From Rs1 sp034111875 (GTDB lineage: Bacteria > Pseudomonadota > Gammaproteobacteria > Pseudomonadales > Balneatricaceae), in the NCBI GenBank assembly GCA_034111875.1, contig JAWUWK010000065.1, positions 1-39,269 on the forward strand: a stretch of 39,269 nt of DNA, given 5' to 3'. Numbering within the stretch: position 1 is the first letter of the stretch; every line of letters starts with the position of its first letter. Made by a program: the position numbers and the translations under genes. Shown here piece by piece: positions 25,770 through 35,341 of the stretch. The notes beneath the pieces are model-generated. The model was given only the letters and a program-made list of their open reading frames with translations. It was not told where the DNA came from and made no database searches.

Positions 25770-25986
25770 GAATCTTCCTCATTTATGAGTCGGCGGCGAC
25801 ATTGCCAACTTTAACATTTATAATAACATAGCCAATAATTAGACATTATACTAAATATTCAGCATAACCTGAGAAAACTTCGGTCTTTCTCGAAAAATTA
25901 AGTGCTCTGGACCTATATATTTCTATTATTATAGGCACAAGAACTAAACAATCTCTATTAAAAAGAATTACGGATAGGCTCGATAG

Positions 25987-27015
25987 ATGTCAAAAAGAAA
26001 ATTAACTCGCCGCCAGGCGTGGCGGGTAGAGAAGATTCACAAAGAACGCACTGAGCGCGCTTTAAAAACCGACGACAAAATAATCAAGCAGCTAGACGCC
26101 AGTGAATTAGGCCCGGAACAACAGGGCTTGATCATTTCACATTTCGGAAAACAAGTTGATGTAGAGGCCACTGACTCTGCTTTCAAAGGACAAATATTTC
26201 GCTGCCACCTACGCACTCATCTCGGCCAACTAGTGACAGGTGATCGCGTTATTTGGCGAAAAGGAGCTGAAATAGGTGTCATTGTAGCTGTCCTTGCGCG
26301 TGTTACTCAATTACAGAGACCTACCAGTCAAGGCGAGCTCAAACCCGTTGCGGCAAATATAGATCGCATCGTGATTACCTTCGCTATAGAACCACAACCT
26401 TTTAGTAATTTAATAGATAGGTATTTAGTTGCCTCGGAATTAAGTGGTATCAAACCGATATTATTATTAAACAAAGCTGATTTAATCACCAATAGCAACC
26501 GCGCTAGCATAGAAGGCCTGATCAATAGATACCAGGCAATTGGTTACCAAGTGCTGACAGCCTCTACTAAATCAGACAGCGGAATGAACGCACTGCACGA
26601 CCAACTTAACAATAAAACCTGCGTATTTGTTGGCCAATCAGGGGTTGGTAAATCCTCACTGATTAACGTTTTGCTTCCCGGTGTCGATATAAAAGTAGGT
26701 GAACTGTCAGAACTAACACGCAAGGGTAAGCACACTACTACCACAGCAAGGTTGTTTCACATCCCCTCTGGGGGTGACTTAATTGATTCGCCAGGCATTC
26801 GTGAATTTGCACTTTGGCATTTAGATGAAAATAGTATTATAAGGGGCTTTAAAGAATTCCAGCCTTATATCGGCATGTGTAAATTTAGAGACTGCAAACA
26901 CATTAGCGAACCCCAATGCGCACTGTTAAATGCCATTGAAGCTGGAGATATCAGCGAATCAAGAATGAACAGCTACCGACGGATAATTGTTTCAATTAAC
27001 GAAAACAAACAGTAA
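25987..27015 (+). CDS. rsgA: Small ribosomal subunit biogenesis GTPase RsgA
   Basis: RsgA is a circularly permuted GTPase that checks and completes 30S subunit maturation. The 342-residue product has a basic N-terminus (MSKRKLTRRQAWRVEKIHKE), an OB-fold, then the permuted G domain with G4 (LLNKADL) before the P-loop GQSGVGKSSLIN and G3 DSPGIREFAL, and a C-terminal zinc knuckle (CKFRDCKH...C). It lies next to orn as in most relatives. In Pseudomonas motAB follow; here an HDOD protein gene follows instead. Confidence 0.97.
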   Translation: MSKRKLTRRQAWRVEKIHKERTERALKTDDKIIKQLDASELGPEQQGLIISHFGKQVDVEATDSAFKGQIFRCHLRTHLGQLVTGDRVIWRKGAEIGVIVAVLARVTQLQRPTSQGELKPVAANIDRIVITFAIEPQPFSNLIDRYLVASELSGIKPILLLNKADLITNSNRASIEGLINRYQAIGYQVLTASTKSDSGMNALHDQLNNKTCVFVGQSGVGKSSLINVLLPGVDIKVGELSELTRKGKHTTTTARLFHIPSGGDLIDSPGIREFALWHLDENSIIRGFKEFQPYIGMCKFRDCKHISEPQCALLNAIEAGDISESRMNSYRRIIVSINENKQ

Positions 27016-27118
27016 ATTGTTATTTAAATGAGTGAATACTGTAAGTTACCCATCCTAATGAAAATTTAATTGCACTTAGTGCTGCACTGACAAACCAAAT
27101 AGTATAGTGGATATATTA

Positions 27119-28735
27119 ATGACTGAACGGATTATCACTACTTTTGAAGACGATCAAGATCATATCTTATATGGATTAGATGCTTGGATTGAATACCTTA
27201 GTGACAAACACCTTCCCGCGAGAGCGAGCAGCATAAAACGCATCAACAAACTCATACACAGTGATAGGTCGACTATACAACAGTTGGCTATGGTCATCAA
27301 AAAAGACCCCGTGTTAACTTTATATGTTGTTAGAGCAGCACAGCTAAAACACAACGATAACAAAACTGAGGTTAAAAGCATCCTCCACGCTGTCACTTCT
27401 CTCGGTTATGACGGCATTGAAGGCGTTGCTAGAGAATTAAAGCCTATGTCATTAAATCCGACCTCCGTTCAGCAAAAACGTTTTTTACATGCCATTGCAA
27501 CTAGTCACCATGCGGCTTATCAAGTACAAGAATGGATGCAGCTCAAAAGCCTACCGCTAATCGATGAGTCCTATCTCGCCGCACTTTTTTATAGTGTTGG
27601 CTTTTGGGCGCTCTGGCTACATGCACCTTTGCACATGCAAGAAATACAGCTGCGCATCCACGAGCGAAATGAGCCACCTATGCAGGTTGAAAAAGACATT
27701 CTAGGCTGCAGTATGCAGATGATTTCACAACATCTCTCGAAAACATGGCAGCTTTCAGAACTAACCCAGCAAGCCCAAGATCACAGTACATCTCCGTCTT
27801 ATGAAGTGTTTAAAAAACTCCACAGAAGAGCAGTCAAAGATGTGAATATTGGAGGCCAAGAATTAAGAAAGCTGAACCATATCACTCAACAGAAGTACTT
27901 CCCGATTAAATTAGCCAATTGGATTGCATTAACCGCTGCGAGGGGGTGGTACTCAGAGAATACGCTGCGTAACATAGATTTGATCAGCGATTACCTAGAC
28001 ATAACTATCGAACAAACCATGGCGCTAGTGCATAGCACCTGTGGAAAATCCTCTAGGGATTATTTCGCACCAGGCATCATGTCACCTGCCTGTCAGCTGT
28101 TATTTAACCCCTCTGATATTGAAGTTCACTATAAAATGGGGGTAAAGGAATTAGCCTCCAAATTAAATCAGTATCCAGCACCTGAAGTGCCTATGATAAA
28201 ACCTATTGATCTGAGTATCAGTGACGATCTCTATTACAACATGGACTTTTACCTATTAATCGAATCCCATCTACGCGCTTCGCCAAAAAAATCGAAATTC
28301 AAAAAAGCCACCCAAGTGCTATTAGCATTATTGCAAGGCTTGGAAGTAGGCTTAGGGGTCAGACGTCTCGCGCTATTTTCTATTAATGCTACACAGCAGA
28401 GCTTAAAACATATTCAATCTATCGGCTTCACTGAAGATCACCCGATGAAAAACTTTAACACCCATTACCACCCAGAAGGCTTGCTCGGCAATATCTGCAC
28501 TAAGCAAAACTATACTGTTTATGATCGACTAAGCCAAAAGAAGCTGCTACCTAAAATGGGTATAGATTTAAGATCCGTTTGCGCTAAAGACTTTATGCTC
28601 ATTTCGATTTTCAAAGTAAATAAACCCATTGCGTTGGTTTATTTAGACATGCAAGATCAAGCTATTACAAACTTTATCCGAGAGCGCTGCAGACACCTTT
28701 GTTACTCTAGTAGTCTTGCACTGGAAAATTTTTAG
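27119..28735 (+). CDS. HDOD-domain regulatory protein with C-terminal GAF-like domain
   Basis: HDOD proteins are non-catalytic relatives of HD phosphohydrolases found in bacterial signalling. The product is about 538 residues from the ATG at 27119 (a GTG four codons earlier is possible). It has an HDOD-like domain at about 25-225 (VIKKDPVLTLYVVRAAQL; HAVTSLGYDGIEGV), a middle region, and a C-terminal part (about 375-535) resembling a GAF domain (ALLQGLEVGLGVRRLALFS ... IALVYLD). No output domain such as GGDEF or EAL is visible. It lies between rsgA and psd on the same strand. Function unknown; a role in sensing or motility control would be guesswork. Confidence 0.75.
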   Translation: MTERIITTFEDDQDHILYGLDAWIEYLSDKHLPARASSIKRINKLIHSDRSTIQQLAMVIKKDPVLTLYVVRAAQLKHNDNKTEVKSILHAVTSLGYDGIEGVARELKPMSLNPTSVQQKRFLHAIATSHHAAYQVQEWMQLKSLPLIDESYLAALFYSVGFWALWLHAPLHMQEIQLRIHERNEPPMQVEKDILGCSMQMISQHLSKTWQLSELTQQAQDHSTSPSYEVFKKLHRRAVKDVNIGGQELRKLNHITQQKYFPIKLANWIALTAARGWYSENTLRNIDLISDYLDITIEQTMALVHSTCGKSSRDYFAPGIMSPACQLLFNPSDIEVHYKMGVKELASKLNQYPAPEVPMIKPIDLSISDDLYYNMDFYLLIESHLRASPKKSKFKKATQVLLALLQGLEVGLGVRRLALFSINATQQSLKHIQSIGFTEDHPMKNFNTHYHPEGLLGNICTKQNYTVYDRLSQKKLLPKMGIDLRSVCAKDFMLISIFKVNKPIALVYLDMQDQAITNFIRERCRHLCYSSSLALENF

Positions 28736-28911
28736 CCTCAACTATGAACCTAAACCGCTAATCAAGACTAATTATTATCAATGGGTAGTCACCAATACTC
28801 GATAAAATTGAATGTGCATATTGCTAATCCAAGAAGATCAACTTACTATCCCTAGCAATTATTATTGCTCAATCCTAGAAGCCGTTGTTAACCGATAAAT
28901 TGGACATCATA

Positions 28912-29766
28912 GTGAAAGAACATTTATTCATATTACTGCAACAGATTGTACCCCAACACTTAATTTCTCGCATGGTAGGCTACTTCGCTGAGTGTAAAAA
29001 TCCCTTGATTAAAAGTCAGTTTATAAATTGGTTTATTGCAAAATATAATGTTGACATGAGCATTGCAAAAATAGAGGACCCCGAAGACTTTGAAAACTTT
29101 AATGCTTTTTTTATCCGTGAATTAAAATCTGAGGCACGGCCTATCGCCGATGATTGTGATTTGGTCTTTCCGGCGGATGGGGCTATTAGCCAACTGGGCG
29201 ATATACACAGTGGGAAAATTTTTCAAGCAAAAGGAAAACATTTTTCTTTGAGCTCACTCCTCGGCGCAGACTCTAAGTTAGTTAAAAAATTCAATAATGG
29301 CCGTTTTGCGACTGTCTACCTTTCACCACGAGACTATCACCGCGTTCACATGCCGATTACAGGTAAGCTTATTGAGACGATATATATCCCTGGAGATCTA
29401 TACTCCGTCAACCAATCCACCGCCGAAAATATTGATGAATTATTCGCTAGAAACGAACGTCTTGTGGTTATTTTTGAAACAGCGGTAGGACCTATGGCAA
29501 TGGTCTTAGTGGGAGCTATGATAGTCGCTGGAATAGAGACACCTTGGGGTGGGAAAATATGTCCGGCAGGTAAAGCCTTACTAAAACATCACTACTGTGT
29601 AGAGCAACAACAAGACATTATCATCGGAAAAGGTGAGGAAATGGGCCGCTTTAAACTGGGTTCTACTGTAGTTTTATTATTTGCTGAAGACGCTGTTAAT
29701 TGGAAAGACCACCTTTTCCCACAAATGCCTACGATTTTAGGTGAAGCAATGGCAGAGGCTAACTAA
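28912..29766 (+). CDS. psd: Phosphatidylserine decarboxylase proenzyme
   Basis: Psd makes phosphatidylethanolamine from phosphatidylserine at the inner membrane, using a pyruvoyl group created by self-cleavage. The product contains the cleavage motif LGST near the C-terminus (Ser about residue 251), plus FNAFFIRELK, PADGAISQLG and the YLSPRDYHRVHMP block with the catalytic histidine. I favour the GTG at 28912 because the N-terminus then aligns with Pseudomonas-type Psd. TTG codons at 28900 and 28885 are in frame alternatives and no strong ribosome-binding site decides between them. Length is about 284 residues. Confidence 0.94.
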   Translation: MKEHLFILLQQIVPQHLISRMVGYFAECKNPLIKSQFINWFIAKYNVDMSIAKIEDPEDFENFNAFFIRELKSEARPIADDCDLVFPADGAISQLGDIHSGKIFQAKGKHFSLSSLLGADSKLVKKFNNGRFATVYLSPRDYHRVHMPITGKLIETIYIPGDLYSVNQSTAENIDELFARNERLVVIFETAVGPMAMVLVGAMIVAGIETPWGGKICPAGKALLKHHYCVEQQQDIIIGKGEEMGRFKLGSTVVLLFAEDAVNWKDHLFPQMPTILGEAMAEAN

Positions 29767-30112
29767 GAGGTTAGCGCTATTGCAGATATCACAATCAAAT
29801 TTTTGTTAGGGTTTACTAAGCTACTTATCTCAAAAAAGTAAGTTGCAGATGGTGATACTAATTAACTGTCAAGTTTAATACTGGTTTACCTAGGATAAAA
29901 TAAACAGATACCGGGAACCACTACTGGTGCATTTCTGCAAGATTACATTTTGTCAGAAGTCTGTCAACCAAAAGCATAAACAGCAGACATACACAACCGT
30001 ATAGTATAAATTTAACGATTGATGTGATATTTATTTTAAATTTGGTCACTTTGCTGATATTGACGACATCCTAATCGTAGACGTAAAATCACAGGTTAAT
30101 AGGTAGCAACGA
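29767..30112. other. Intergenic region between psd and ygfZ, no recognised feature
   Basis: This A/T-rich stretch has no reading frame I can support, no clear terminator after psd, and no convincing promoter for ygfZ. I see nothing in it beyond short chance repeats. Confidence 0.4.
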
Positions 30113-31159
30113 ATGATAAAAAAATCGAATCTTTGGAAAGAGTTATTGACCAAGTATCATCTGTTTTCAAGTGATGTATCAGCAGCCAACAAGGTATGTG
30201 TCAGCCCTCTGCAGTATCAAAGTATATTTAAAATCACTGGCTTTGACAGTGAAAAATTTTTACAGGGACAACTAAGCTGTGACATGAGGGAAGTAGCGAG
30301 TGACAGAAGCCGTTTAGCGGCTCACTGTAATCCAAAAGGCAGTATGCTCAGCCTAATGCGACTGGCTTATTTCAAAGGCGATTATTATTTAAAAGTACAC
30401 AGCGATAATGCGCTAGACACAATTGCCAATTTAAAGAAATACATGATGTTCTCTAAGGCTGAGTTGACTGAACTAGAGAACCGCTGGGTAGCCTTTGGGA
30501 TTTTTGGAGAGCAGGCTGAAAACTACCTCTATGATCTATTCCAGGATATACCCCAAACAACCAACGCTATAGTAGCGGCTGATCAAATGTTTGCTATCAA
30601 GGTCTTTGGCAACAGATATGAATTATGGATGAGCGCGGATAAAGCAAGAGAATGGTTAGCAGCGGATCAAACTCAGACTCTTGAAAAGATTAGCCGGCCG
30701 GTAACGATTTCACTCGTATCTCCAAAAATTTGGCAATCACAAGAAATCACTCAAGGGATCCCCGACATAGTACCTGCCAGCAGTAATCAATACATTCCGC
30801 AAATGTGTAACTTACAGGCACTACAAGGTGTCAGCTTTCAAAAAGGCTGCTATACAGGCCAAGAAATTATAACACGGTTGCATTTCAGGGGTAAACTCAA
30901 CAAATTTTTAATTGCCGCTTCTGCAGACACTGATAATACTGACCAGAAAATAACCATAGGCACTGCTGTGCACTGCGATGATCGTGACAACATCGCCAAG
31001 GTTTTACAATGGGTTAGTATAAGTAACAAGACTTACCTACAATTAGTGGTGAATGTTAAATATGCACAGTCTGCGCTATTCATAGATAAAAATTTAACAC
31101 TAAACACCTTAGAACAAGCCTATACTGTAGATCCAGCGTTATTTATTCGAAAGGACTAA
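30113..31159 (+). CDS. ygfZ: Folate-binding Fe-S/tRNA-modification factor YgfZ
   Basis: YgfZ is a tetrahydrofolate-dependent protein related to the glycine cleavage T-protein and linked to repair or synthesis of certain Fe-S enzymes, including the tRNA thiolation enzyme MiaB. The 348-residue product carries the family signature KGCYTGQE (around residue 245) and the folate-binding FLQGQLSCDMRE segment near the N-terminus. It is a single gene on the plus strand, convergent with the pot operon and separated from it by a strong hairpin. Confidence 0.93.
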   Translation: MIKKSNLWKELLTKYHLFSSDVSAANKVCVSPLQYQSIFKITGFDSEKFLQGQLSCDMREVASDRSRLAAHCNPKGSMLSLMRLAYFKGDYYLKVHSDNALDTIANLKKYMMFSKAELTELENRWVAFGIFGEQAENYLYDLFQDIPQTTNAIVAADQMFAIKVFGNRYELWMSADKAREWLAADQTQTLEKISRPVTISLVSPKIWQSQEITQGIPDIVPASSNQYIPQMCNLQALQGVSFQKGCYTGQEIITRLHFRGKLNKFLIAASADTDNTDQKITIGTAVHCDDRDNIAKVLQWVSISNKTYLQLVVNVKYAQSALFIDKNLTLNTLEQAYTVDPALFIRKD

Positions 31160-31269
31160 TAAGCACTCTCGCTTGACCTATCTTATAAGATTGATGAAAT
31201 TGGCTGTTCAATTTAATCAATCACGATGAGCAAATTATCTTTAATAATTCTCGTACTAGCTCACCATCT

Positions 31270-31306
31270 GGATTAAATAGCCCTTAAACTAAGGGCTATT
31301 TAATCC
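31270..31306. terminator. Long bidirectional stem-loop between ygfZ and potI
   Basis: GGATTAAATAGCCCTT (31270-31285) and its exact reverse complement at 31291-31306 give a perfect 16-bp stem with a 5-base loop. It lies between convergent genes, 10 bp beyond the potI stop and 110 bp beyond ygfZ. The A/T half of the stem supplies A and T tracts on each side, so it probably terminates in both directions. Confidence 0.8.
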
Positions 31307-31316
31307 TTCACAGACT

Positions 31317-32171
31317 TTACTGTTGTTTCTTTTGCATAGCTAAGTTGATCATTGCCAAAACACCTGATCCAAGCATAAGTAATACAGATATTGCGTTGAG
31401 CACCGGAGTACTTCCCTCTCTTAGTCTTTCAAACATAGCGACAGTTAAAGGTGCGTCAGAACCGACCAACATGAAGGTAGTATTGAAGTTTTCGAACGAC
31501 ATCAAGAAACAAACAATAGCGGCACCAATAATCGCTGGTTTCAGGAAGGGAATAGTAATAGTCATCACCGCCATGATAGGGGTCGCGCCTAAATTCAAAG
31601 CAGCTTCCTCTAGTGATCGGTCAAATTTTCTCAATCTGGCAGCGATTATTAAGGTACTAATGGTAGTGATGAAGGCAAATTGTCCTATCACGACTAGCGT
31701 AATGCCCGGTCGTAAAAACTCTAAATCTATCAACCAGAAATCTTCGAAGTAATTCGCTATTTCACTGCTAAATACCAAGATAGACACACCTAACAACACT
31801 CCGGGAATCACCAGTGGCATCAACATAATAACGTAGAGGAAGCTCTTGCCCGGAAAATCGAAACGCTCGAACAAAAAAGCGTTGGTACAAGCAACAAAAA
31901 CAGCACACGTGGTCGCCATAATCGCTATAGAGATACTTAAACCAATACTATCTAATAATTCAGAATCAAAGAAAATGCCAATTTTTTCACCACCATCGGA
32001 GAAAAACCATGCCGTGGTGCCACCCCCCCAAGGGAATGAAGGAAATAAGCTATCATTAAAAGCAAATACGCTAACGACGACTAACGGAGCCGCTAAAAAC
32101 GCAAAAAACCAAACTAAATAACTTTTATATAAGCAATTAAAAGTACTGCTTTGCTTAATTGACGGAATCAT
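31317..32171 (-). CDS. potI: Polyamine-type ABC transporter permease, PotI/PotC family
   Basis: This is one of two inner-membrane channel subunits of a spermidine/putrescine-type ABC importer. The 284-residue product has about six hydrophobic segments and the binding-protein-dependent transport signature facing the ATPase (LEEAALNLGATPIMAVMTITIPFLKP). It is the last gene of the potF-potG-potH-potI run, 3 bp from potH, and is followed by a 16-bp stem terminator. The symbol follows family and order. Substrate is inferred, and related systems move putrescine, spermidine or similar cations. Confidence 0.9.
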   Translation of the reverse strand: MIPSIKQSSTFNCLYKSYLVWFFAFLAAPLVVVSVFAFNDSLFPSFPWGGGTTAWFFSDGGEKIGIFFDSELLDSIGLSISIAIMATTCAVFVACTNAFLFERFDFPGKSFLYVIMLMPLVIPGVLLGVSILVFSSEIANYFEDFWLIDLEFLRPGITLVVIGQFAFITTISTLIIAARLRKFDRSLEEAALNLGATPIMAVMTITIPFLKPAIIGAAIVCFLMSFENFNTTFMLVGSDAPLTVAMFERLREGSTPVLNAISVLLMLGSGVLAMINLAMQKKQQ

Positions 32172-32174
32172 TTG

Positions 32175-33038
32175 TCACCCCATCGTCTTAGTAAATGATT
32201 GTCCTGTGACTTTTAAACCAGCCCAGACAATAAGAGAAGAAAGTAATAATAACAGTAGACCGAAGGCACTGCCCTGTTCCCAGTTAAAACGGGTAATAAA
32301 TTGGGTATAGATTTGCTCTGTAAACCATAAACTCTCTTTTCCGCCCAACAAAACAGGTGTCAGATAATTGCCTAATGACAGCATGAAAACAATGATACAG
32401 CCAGAAACAATACCAGGAACTGCATGAGGAATCACGATTTCACGCATTACGTCCCAATTAGTGCCGCCTAGATCATAACCCGCTTCAATATAACTATCGT
32501 CTAAGCTGTCTAAAGTGCTAACTAAAGGCACCACCATAAACAACATTGAAGTGTAGACTAGCCCCAACATGATAGTCGCATCTGTATAGAGCAACTCAAT
32601 AGGTCCATCTATCAAACCTGTCCACTGCAAGAAGTTACTCACTACGCCTGATTCACGCAGCAAAATCATCCAGCCAAAAGTACGCACGAGTTCGCTGACC
32701 CAAAATGGAATCAAGCACATTGCAAACACGATACCTTTACTTCGCCCACGCAACATTTTCGCGATGTAAAAAGCCACAGGAAAAGCAATAATCAAGGTTA
32801 ATAACGTCGCGAGAATTGACATCACCGCGGTTCTTAAAAAAGTTCGCCAATATAGCGGCTCCTGAAAGAACTCAAGGTAAAACTCAAAAGTATACTGATT
32901 GGTATCAGGGTTAATTATCGAGAAAGCGAACAACTCTATATGCGGTAATATAATCAATAATGACAGCCATAATAACAAAGGCGCTAAGAGTAACCATAAG
33001 CCTATTCTCAGTCTATCAGAGACTTTAGTGGCGTTCAT
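32175..33038 (-). CDS. potH: Polyamine-type ABC transporter permease, PotH/PotB family
   Basis: This is the second channel subunit of the importer. The 287-residue product has about six transmembrane segments, the first at about residues 12-35 (LWLLLAPLLLWLSLLIILP), and the permease signature YIEAGYDLGGTNWDVMREIVIPHAVPG that contacts the ATPase. Spacing of 3 bp to both potG and potI shows one operon with coupled translation. Confidence 0.91.
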   Translation of the reverse strand: MNATKVSDRLRIGLWLLLAPLLLWLSLLIILPHIELFAFSIINPDTNQYTFEFYLEFFQEPLYWRTFLRTAVMSILATLLTLIIAFPVAFYIAKMLRGRSKGIVFAMCLIPFWVSELVRTFGWMILLRESGVVSNFLQWTGLIDGPIELLYTDATIMLGLVYTSMLFMVVPLVSTLDSLDDSYIEAGYDLGGTNWDVMREIVIPHAVPGIVSGCIIVFMLSLGNYLTPVLLGGKESLWFTEQIYTQFITRFNWEQGSAFGLLLLLLSSLIVWAGLKVTGQSFTKTMG

Positions 33039-33041
33039 AGG

Positions 33042-34208
33042 CTACGTAATTCCCATACTAGTTTCTTTTTTAAAACACAGTGATTGACCGATCGCCCAAT
33101 GCAAATATAATGGGTCTGATTTTTTTAAATCATAAAAATCCGCTGTTTGCGGTAAAGTGACGGTTATACTGTCGGTAGATTTTTCTTCAGCGGCTATAAT
33201 TTGGCTTTTCGCACCATCAAACAAAATAGTATCTACTTTACAATTAAGCTGATTTTCAGCATCTGAGGATTGAGGCTCTCGCTTGACATTAATCGCTTCA
33301 GGTCTGACGAACACTTCTACTTGATCACCCACTTCAACTTGCTGTTGACCTTGCAACTTAGACTTTATGATCAAACCTTCATCAGTTATCACTTCGATAT
33401 TATCATTTGCAATCGTCTTGACCAGCCCTTCCCAACGGTTGCTGTCACCCACAAAGCCAGCTACAAAAGCCGTCTTAGGTTGATAATAAAGCTCATGAGG
33501 AGAACCTACTTGCTCAAACTTTCCATGGTTCATCACCGCTATTTGATCACTCATAACTAGAGCTTCTGACTGATCATGGGTGATATAGACAAACGTGGTT
33601 CCAAATTCTTTTTGTAACTGCTTCAATTCAATTTTCATGTGCTCGCGCAGTTTTAGATCCAGCGCACCTAACGGCTCATCTAAGAGCAACAACGTGGGAT
33701 TAAGCACTAAGCAACGCGCCAATGCAATGCGTTGTCTTTGGCCACCTGATAATTGAGTGACCAGTTTTTTGCCGCTACCAGAAAGTCCGACTCGAGCCAG
33801 CATCGCCTCTACTCGAGTAATAATTTCAGCTTTAGCAACACCCTGTCTACGAAGACCGTAGCCAATATTTTCTTCAATATTCATTGTAGGAAAGAGTGCT
33901 AAATGTTGAAAAACCATATTTACCGGCCGTTTATTAGGCGGTATATCTAACATGGATTTTTGCTTTATTAAAATATCACCACTGGAAGGACTCTCAAACC
34001 CAGCTAATATTCTTAATAAGGTGGTCTTGCCACAGCCGGAAGGTCCTAATATTGAAAAGAATGAACCTTTGGGAATAGTAAAAGAAACCTCATCAACTGC
34101 AGTGAAAGTTGAAAAATTTTTACAGATATTATCACAAGCTAAATCAATGCTTACAGCATCACATAAGCTGTTGTGAGATATATCAGAATTGGACGTATTA
34201 TTAGGCAT
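33042..34208 (-). CDS. potG: Polyamine-type ABC transporter ATP-binding protein, PotG/PotA family
   Basis: This ATPase drives the importer. It has Walker A GPSGCGKTTLL, signature LSGGQRQRIALAR, Walker B LLLLDEP followed by the D-loop GALD, the switch histidine segment VYITHDQSEAL, and a C-terminal TOBE domain (VEVFVRPEAINVK). I chose the ATG at 34206-34208 (388 residues): the in-frame GTG at 34239-34241 lies inside a stable hairpin. The ribosome-binding site before the ATG is weak (AAAGA). The gene follows potF after the hairpin and precedes potH by 3 bp. Confidence 0.93.
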   Translation of the reverse strand: MPNNTSNSDISHNSLCDAVSIDLACDNICKNFSTFTAVDEVSFTIPKGSFFSILGPSGCGKTTLLRILAGFESPSSGDILIKQKSMLDIPPNKRPVNMVFQHLALFPTMNIEENIGYGLRRQGVAKAEIITRVEAMLARVGLSGSGKKLVTQLSGGQRQRIALARCLVLNPTLLLLDEPLGALDLKLREHMKIELKQLQKEFGTTFVYITHDQSEALVMSDQIAVMNHGKFEQVGSPHELYYQPKTAFVAGFVGDSNRWEGLVKTIANDNIEVITDEGLIIKSKLQGQQQVEVGDQVEVFVRPEAINVKREPQSSDAENQLNCKVDTILFDGAKSQIIAAEEKSTDSITVTLPQTADFYDLKKSDPLYLHWAIGQSLCFKKETSMGIT

Positions 34209-34234
34209 GTACAGGTTATCTTTAAATAAGAAGA

Positions 34235-34261
34235 GTCGCACTCACTTGATATGAGTGCGAC
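34235..34261 (-). other. Stem-loop in the potF-potG intercistronic region
   Basis: GTCGCACTCA (34235-34244) and TGAGTGCGAC (34252-34261) form a perfect 10-bp stem with a 7-base loop, 12 bp after the potF stop. The minus strand continues TCTTCTTATTT, not a full T tract. Such hairpins after a binding-protein gene often protect its mRNA or partly terminate transcription, giving more binding protein than channel. Confidence 0.75.
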
Positions 34262-34273
34262 GAGTTAGGTAAA

Positions 34274-35341
34274 TTAAGAAGCTTTAACTCGATCTAAAAT
34301 TTTCCCTTCGATTTTTTCTAGACCTGCGGGTACCGGAGGGTACCATTTGATGTTATCAATATCAGTTGCAGAGAAACTCTCTTGATATTGGGCCTTTTTC
34401 TTAGCATCAACAAACTTATCTGAACCTTTTGAGGCGGTGAAATTACCTGCAGAGGCGGTGATTTTTGCTGCAATTTCTGGACGCATCACAAAATTAATCC
34501 ACTTGTATGCCGCCGCTTCATTCTTTGTTTTACGGGGTAAAACAAAAGTATCAATCCAGCCTAATGCTCCAGATGTAGGCGCCACAAACGTGATATCTGG
34601 GTTATCGGCATTTAACTTCCAACCACCTGCGTCCCAAGCCATTGCCGCTGTTGTTTCACCTGAGCGCATTAAACTTAGCAGTGCATCACCGCCACTCCAA
34701 TACGCTTTCACGTTGGCTTTACACTCAGTCAATTTCGCACCCACTTTTTCCATAATTTGCTGGTATTTAGCAACATCTGAATAGGCGTCAAACGGATCTT
34801 CTCCCATCGCAAAAGCAAAGGCAATCAACGTAGGTCTCTTTAATCGGTAAGTCACTTTACCCGCATATTTTGTATTACACAGGTCCGTGTAATCTTTAAT
34901 ACCACCAGCAACTGAACGGTTAACAATGAGTCCACTTGAACCCCATACATGGGGTAAAGCAAATACATCATCACCAACCCTAGACTGGCCTTTTGTAGCT
35001 TCAAGCATTGATGTAATAATTTGATTGCTATCAATTTTACTCAAATCAAGTGGTTTATATATATTAAACTTTTTCTGAGCACTTGCGACTCGATCTTGAC
35101 TGGGCTGAGCTAAGTCAAAACCTGCGCCACGAGTCGCTTTTAATTTCGAAATCATTTCTTCGTTGTTGGACTTAGTGACTTTAACAACGATGCCTGTTTC
35201 TTCTTCAAATTGATCGATAACCTCTTGAGGCGCATATCCACCCCAAGTAAGCAGTCTTAATTCTTCAGCAGCTAATGCGTTTGACGCGACAAAGGCGCTA
35301 GACAACATAATTGAAACAGATAAAACAGTCTTTTTATTCAT
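34274..35341 (-). CDS. potF: Periplasmic polyamine-type substrate-binding protein, PotF/PotD family
   Basis: This is the extracytoplasmic receptor of the importer. The 355-residue product has a signal peptide with likely cleavage after residue 24 (NALA), then the family opening RLLTWGGYAPQEVIDQFEEE and the hinge and ligand regions of the COG0687 group. It is the first gene of the operon, with TAGGA eight bases before the ATG, so expression should be highest here. The exact ligand (putrescine, spermidine or another amine) cannot be read from the sequence alone. Confidence 0.9.
   Translation of the reverse strand: MNKKTVLSVSIMLSSAFVASNALAAEELRLLTWGGYAPQEVIDQFEEETGIVVKVTKSNNEEMISKLKATRGAGFDLAQPSQDRVASAQKKFNIYKPLDLSKIDSNQIITSMLEATKGQSRVGDDVFALPHVWGSSGLIVNRSVAGGIKDYTDLCNTKYAGKVTYRLKRPTLIAFAFAMGEDPFDAYSDVAKYQQIMEKVGAKLTECKANVKAYWSGGDALLSLMRSGETTAAMAWDAGGWKLNADNPDITFVAPTSGALGWIDTFVLPRKTKNEAAAYKWINFVMRPEIAAKITASAGNFTASKGSDKFVDAKKKAQYQESFSATDIDNIKWYPPVPAGLEKIEGKILDRVKAS

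Noticed and set aside
34209..34241. Longer potG starting at GTG
   Set aside because: The codon lies within a perfect 10-bp stem and the extra residues do not match the family.
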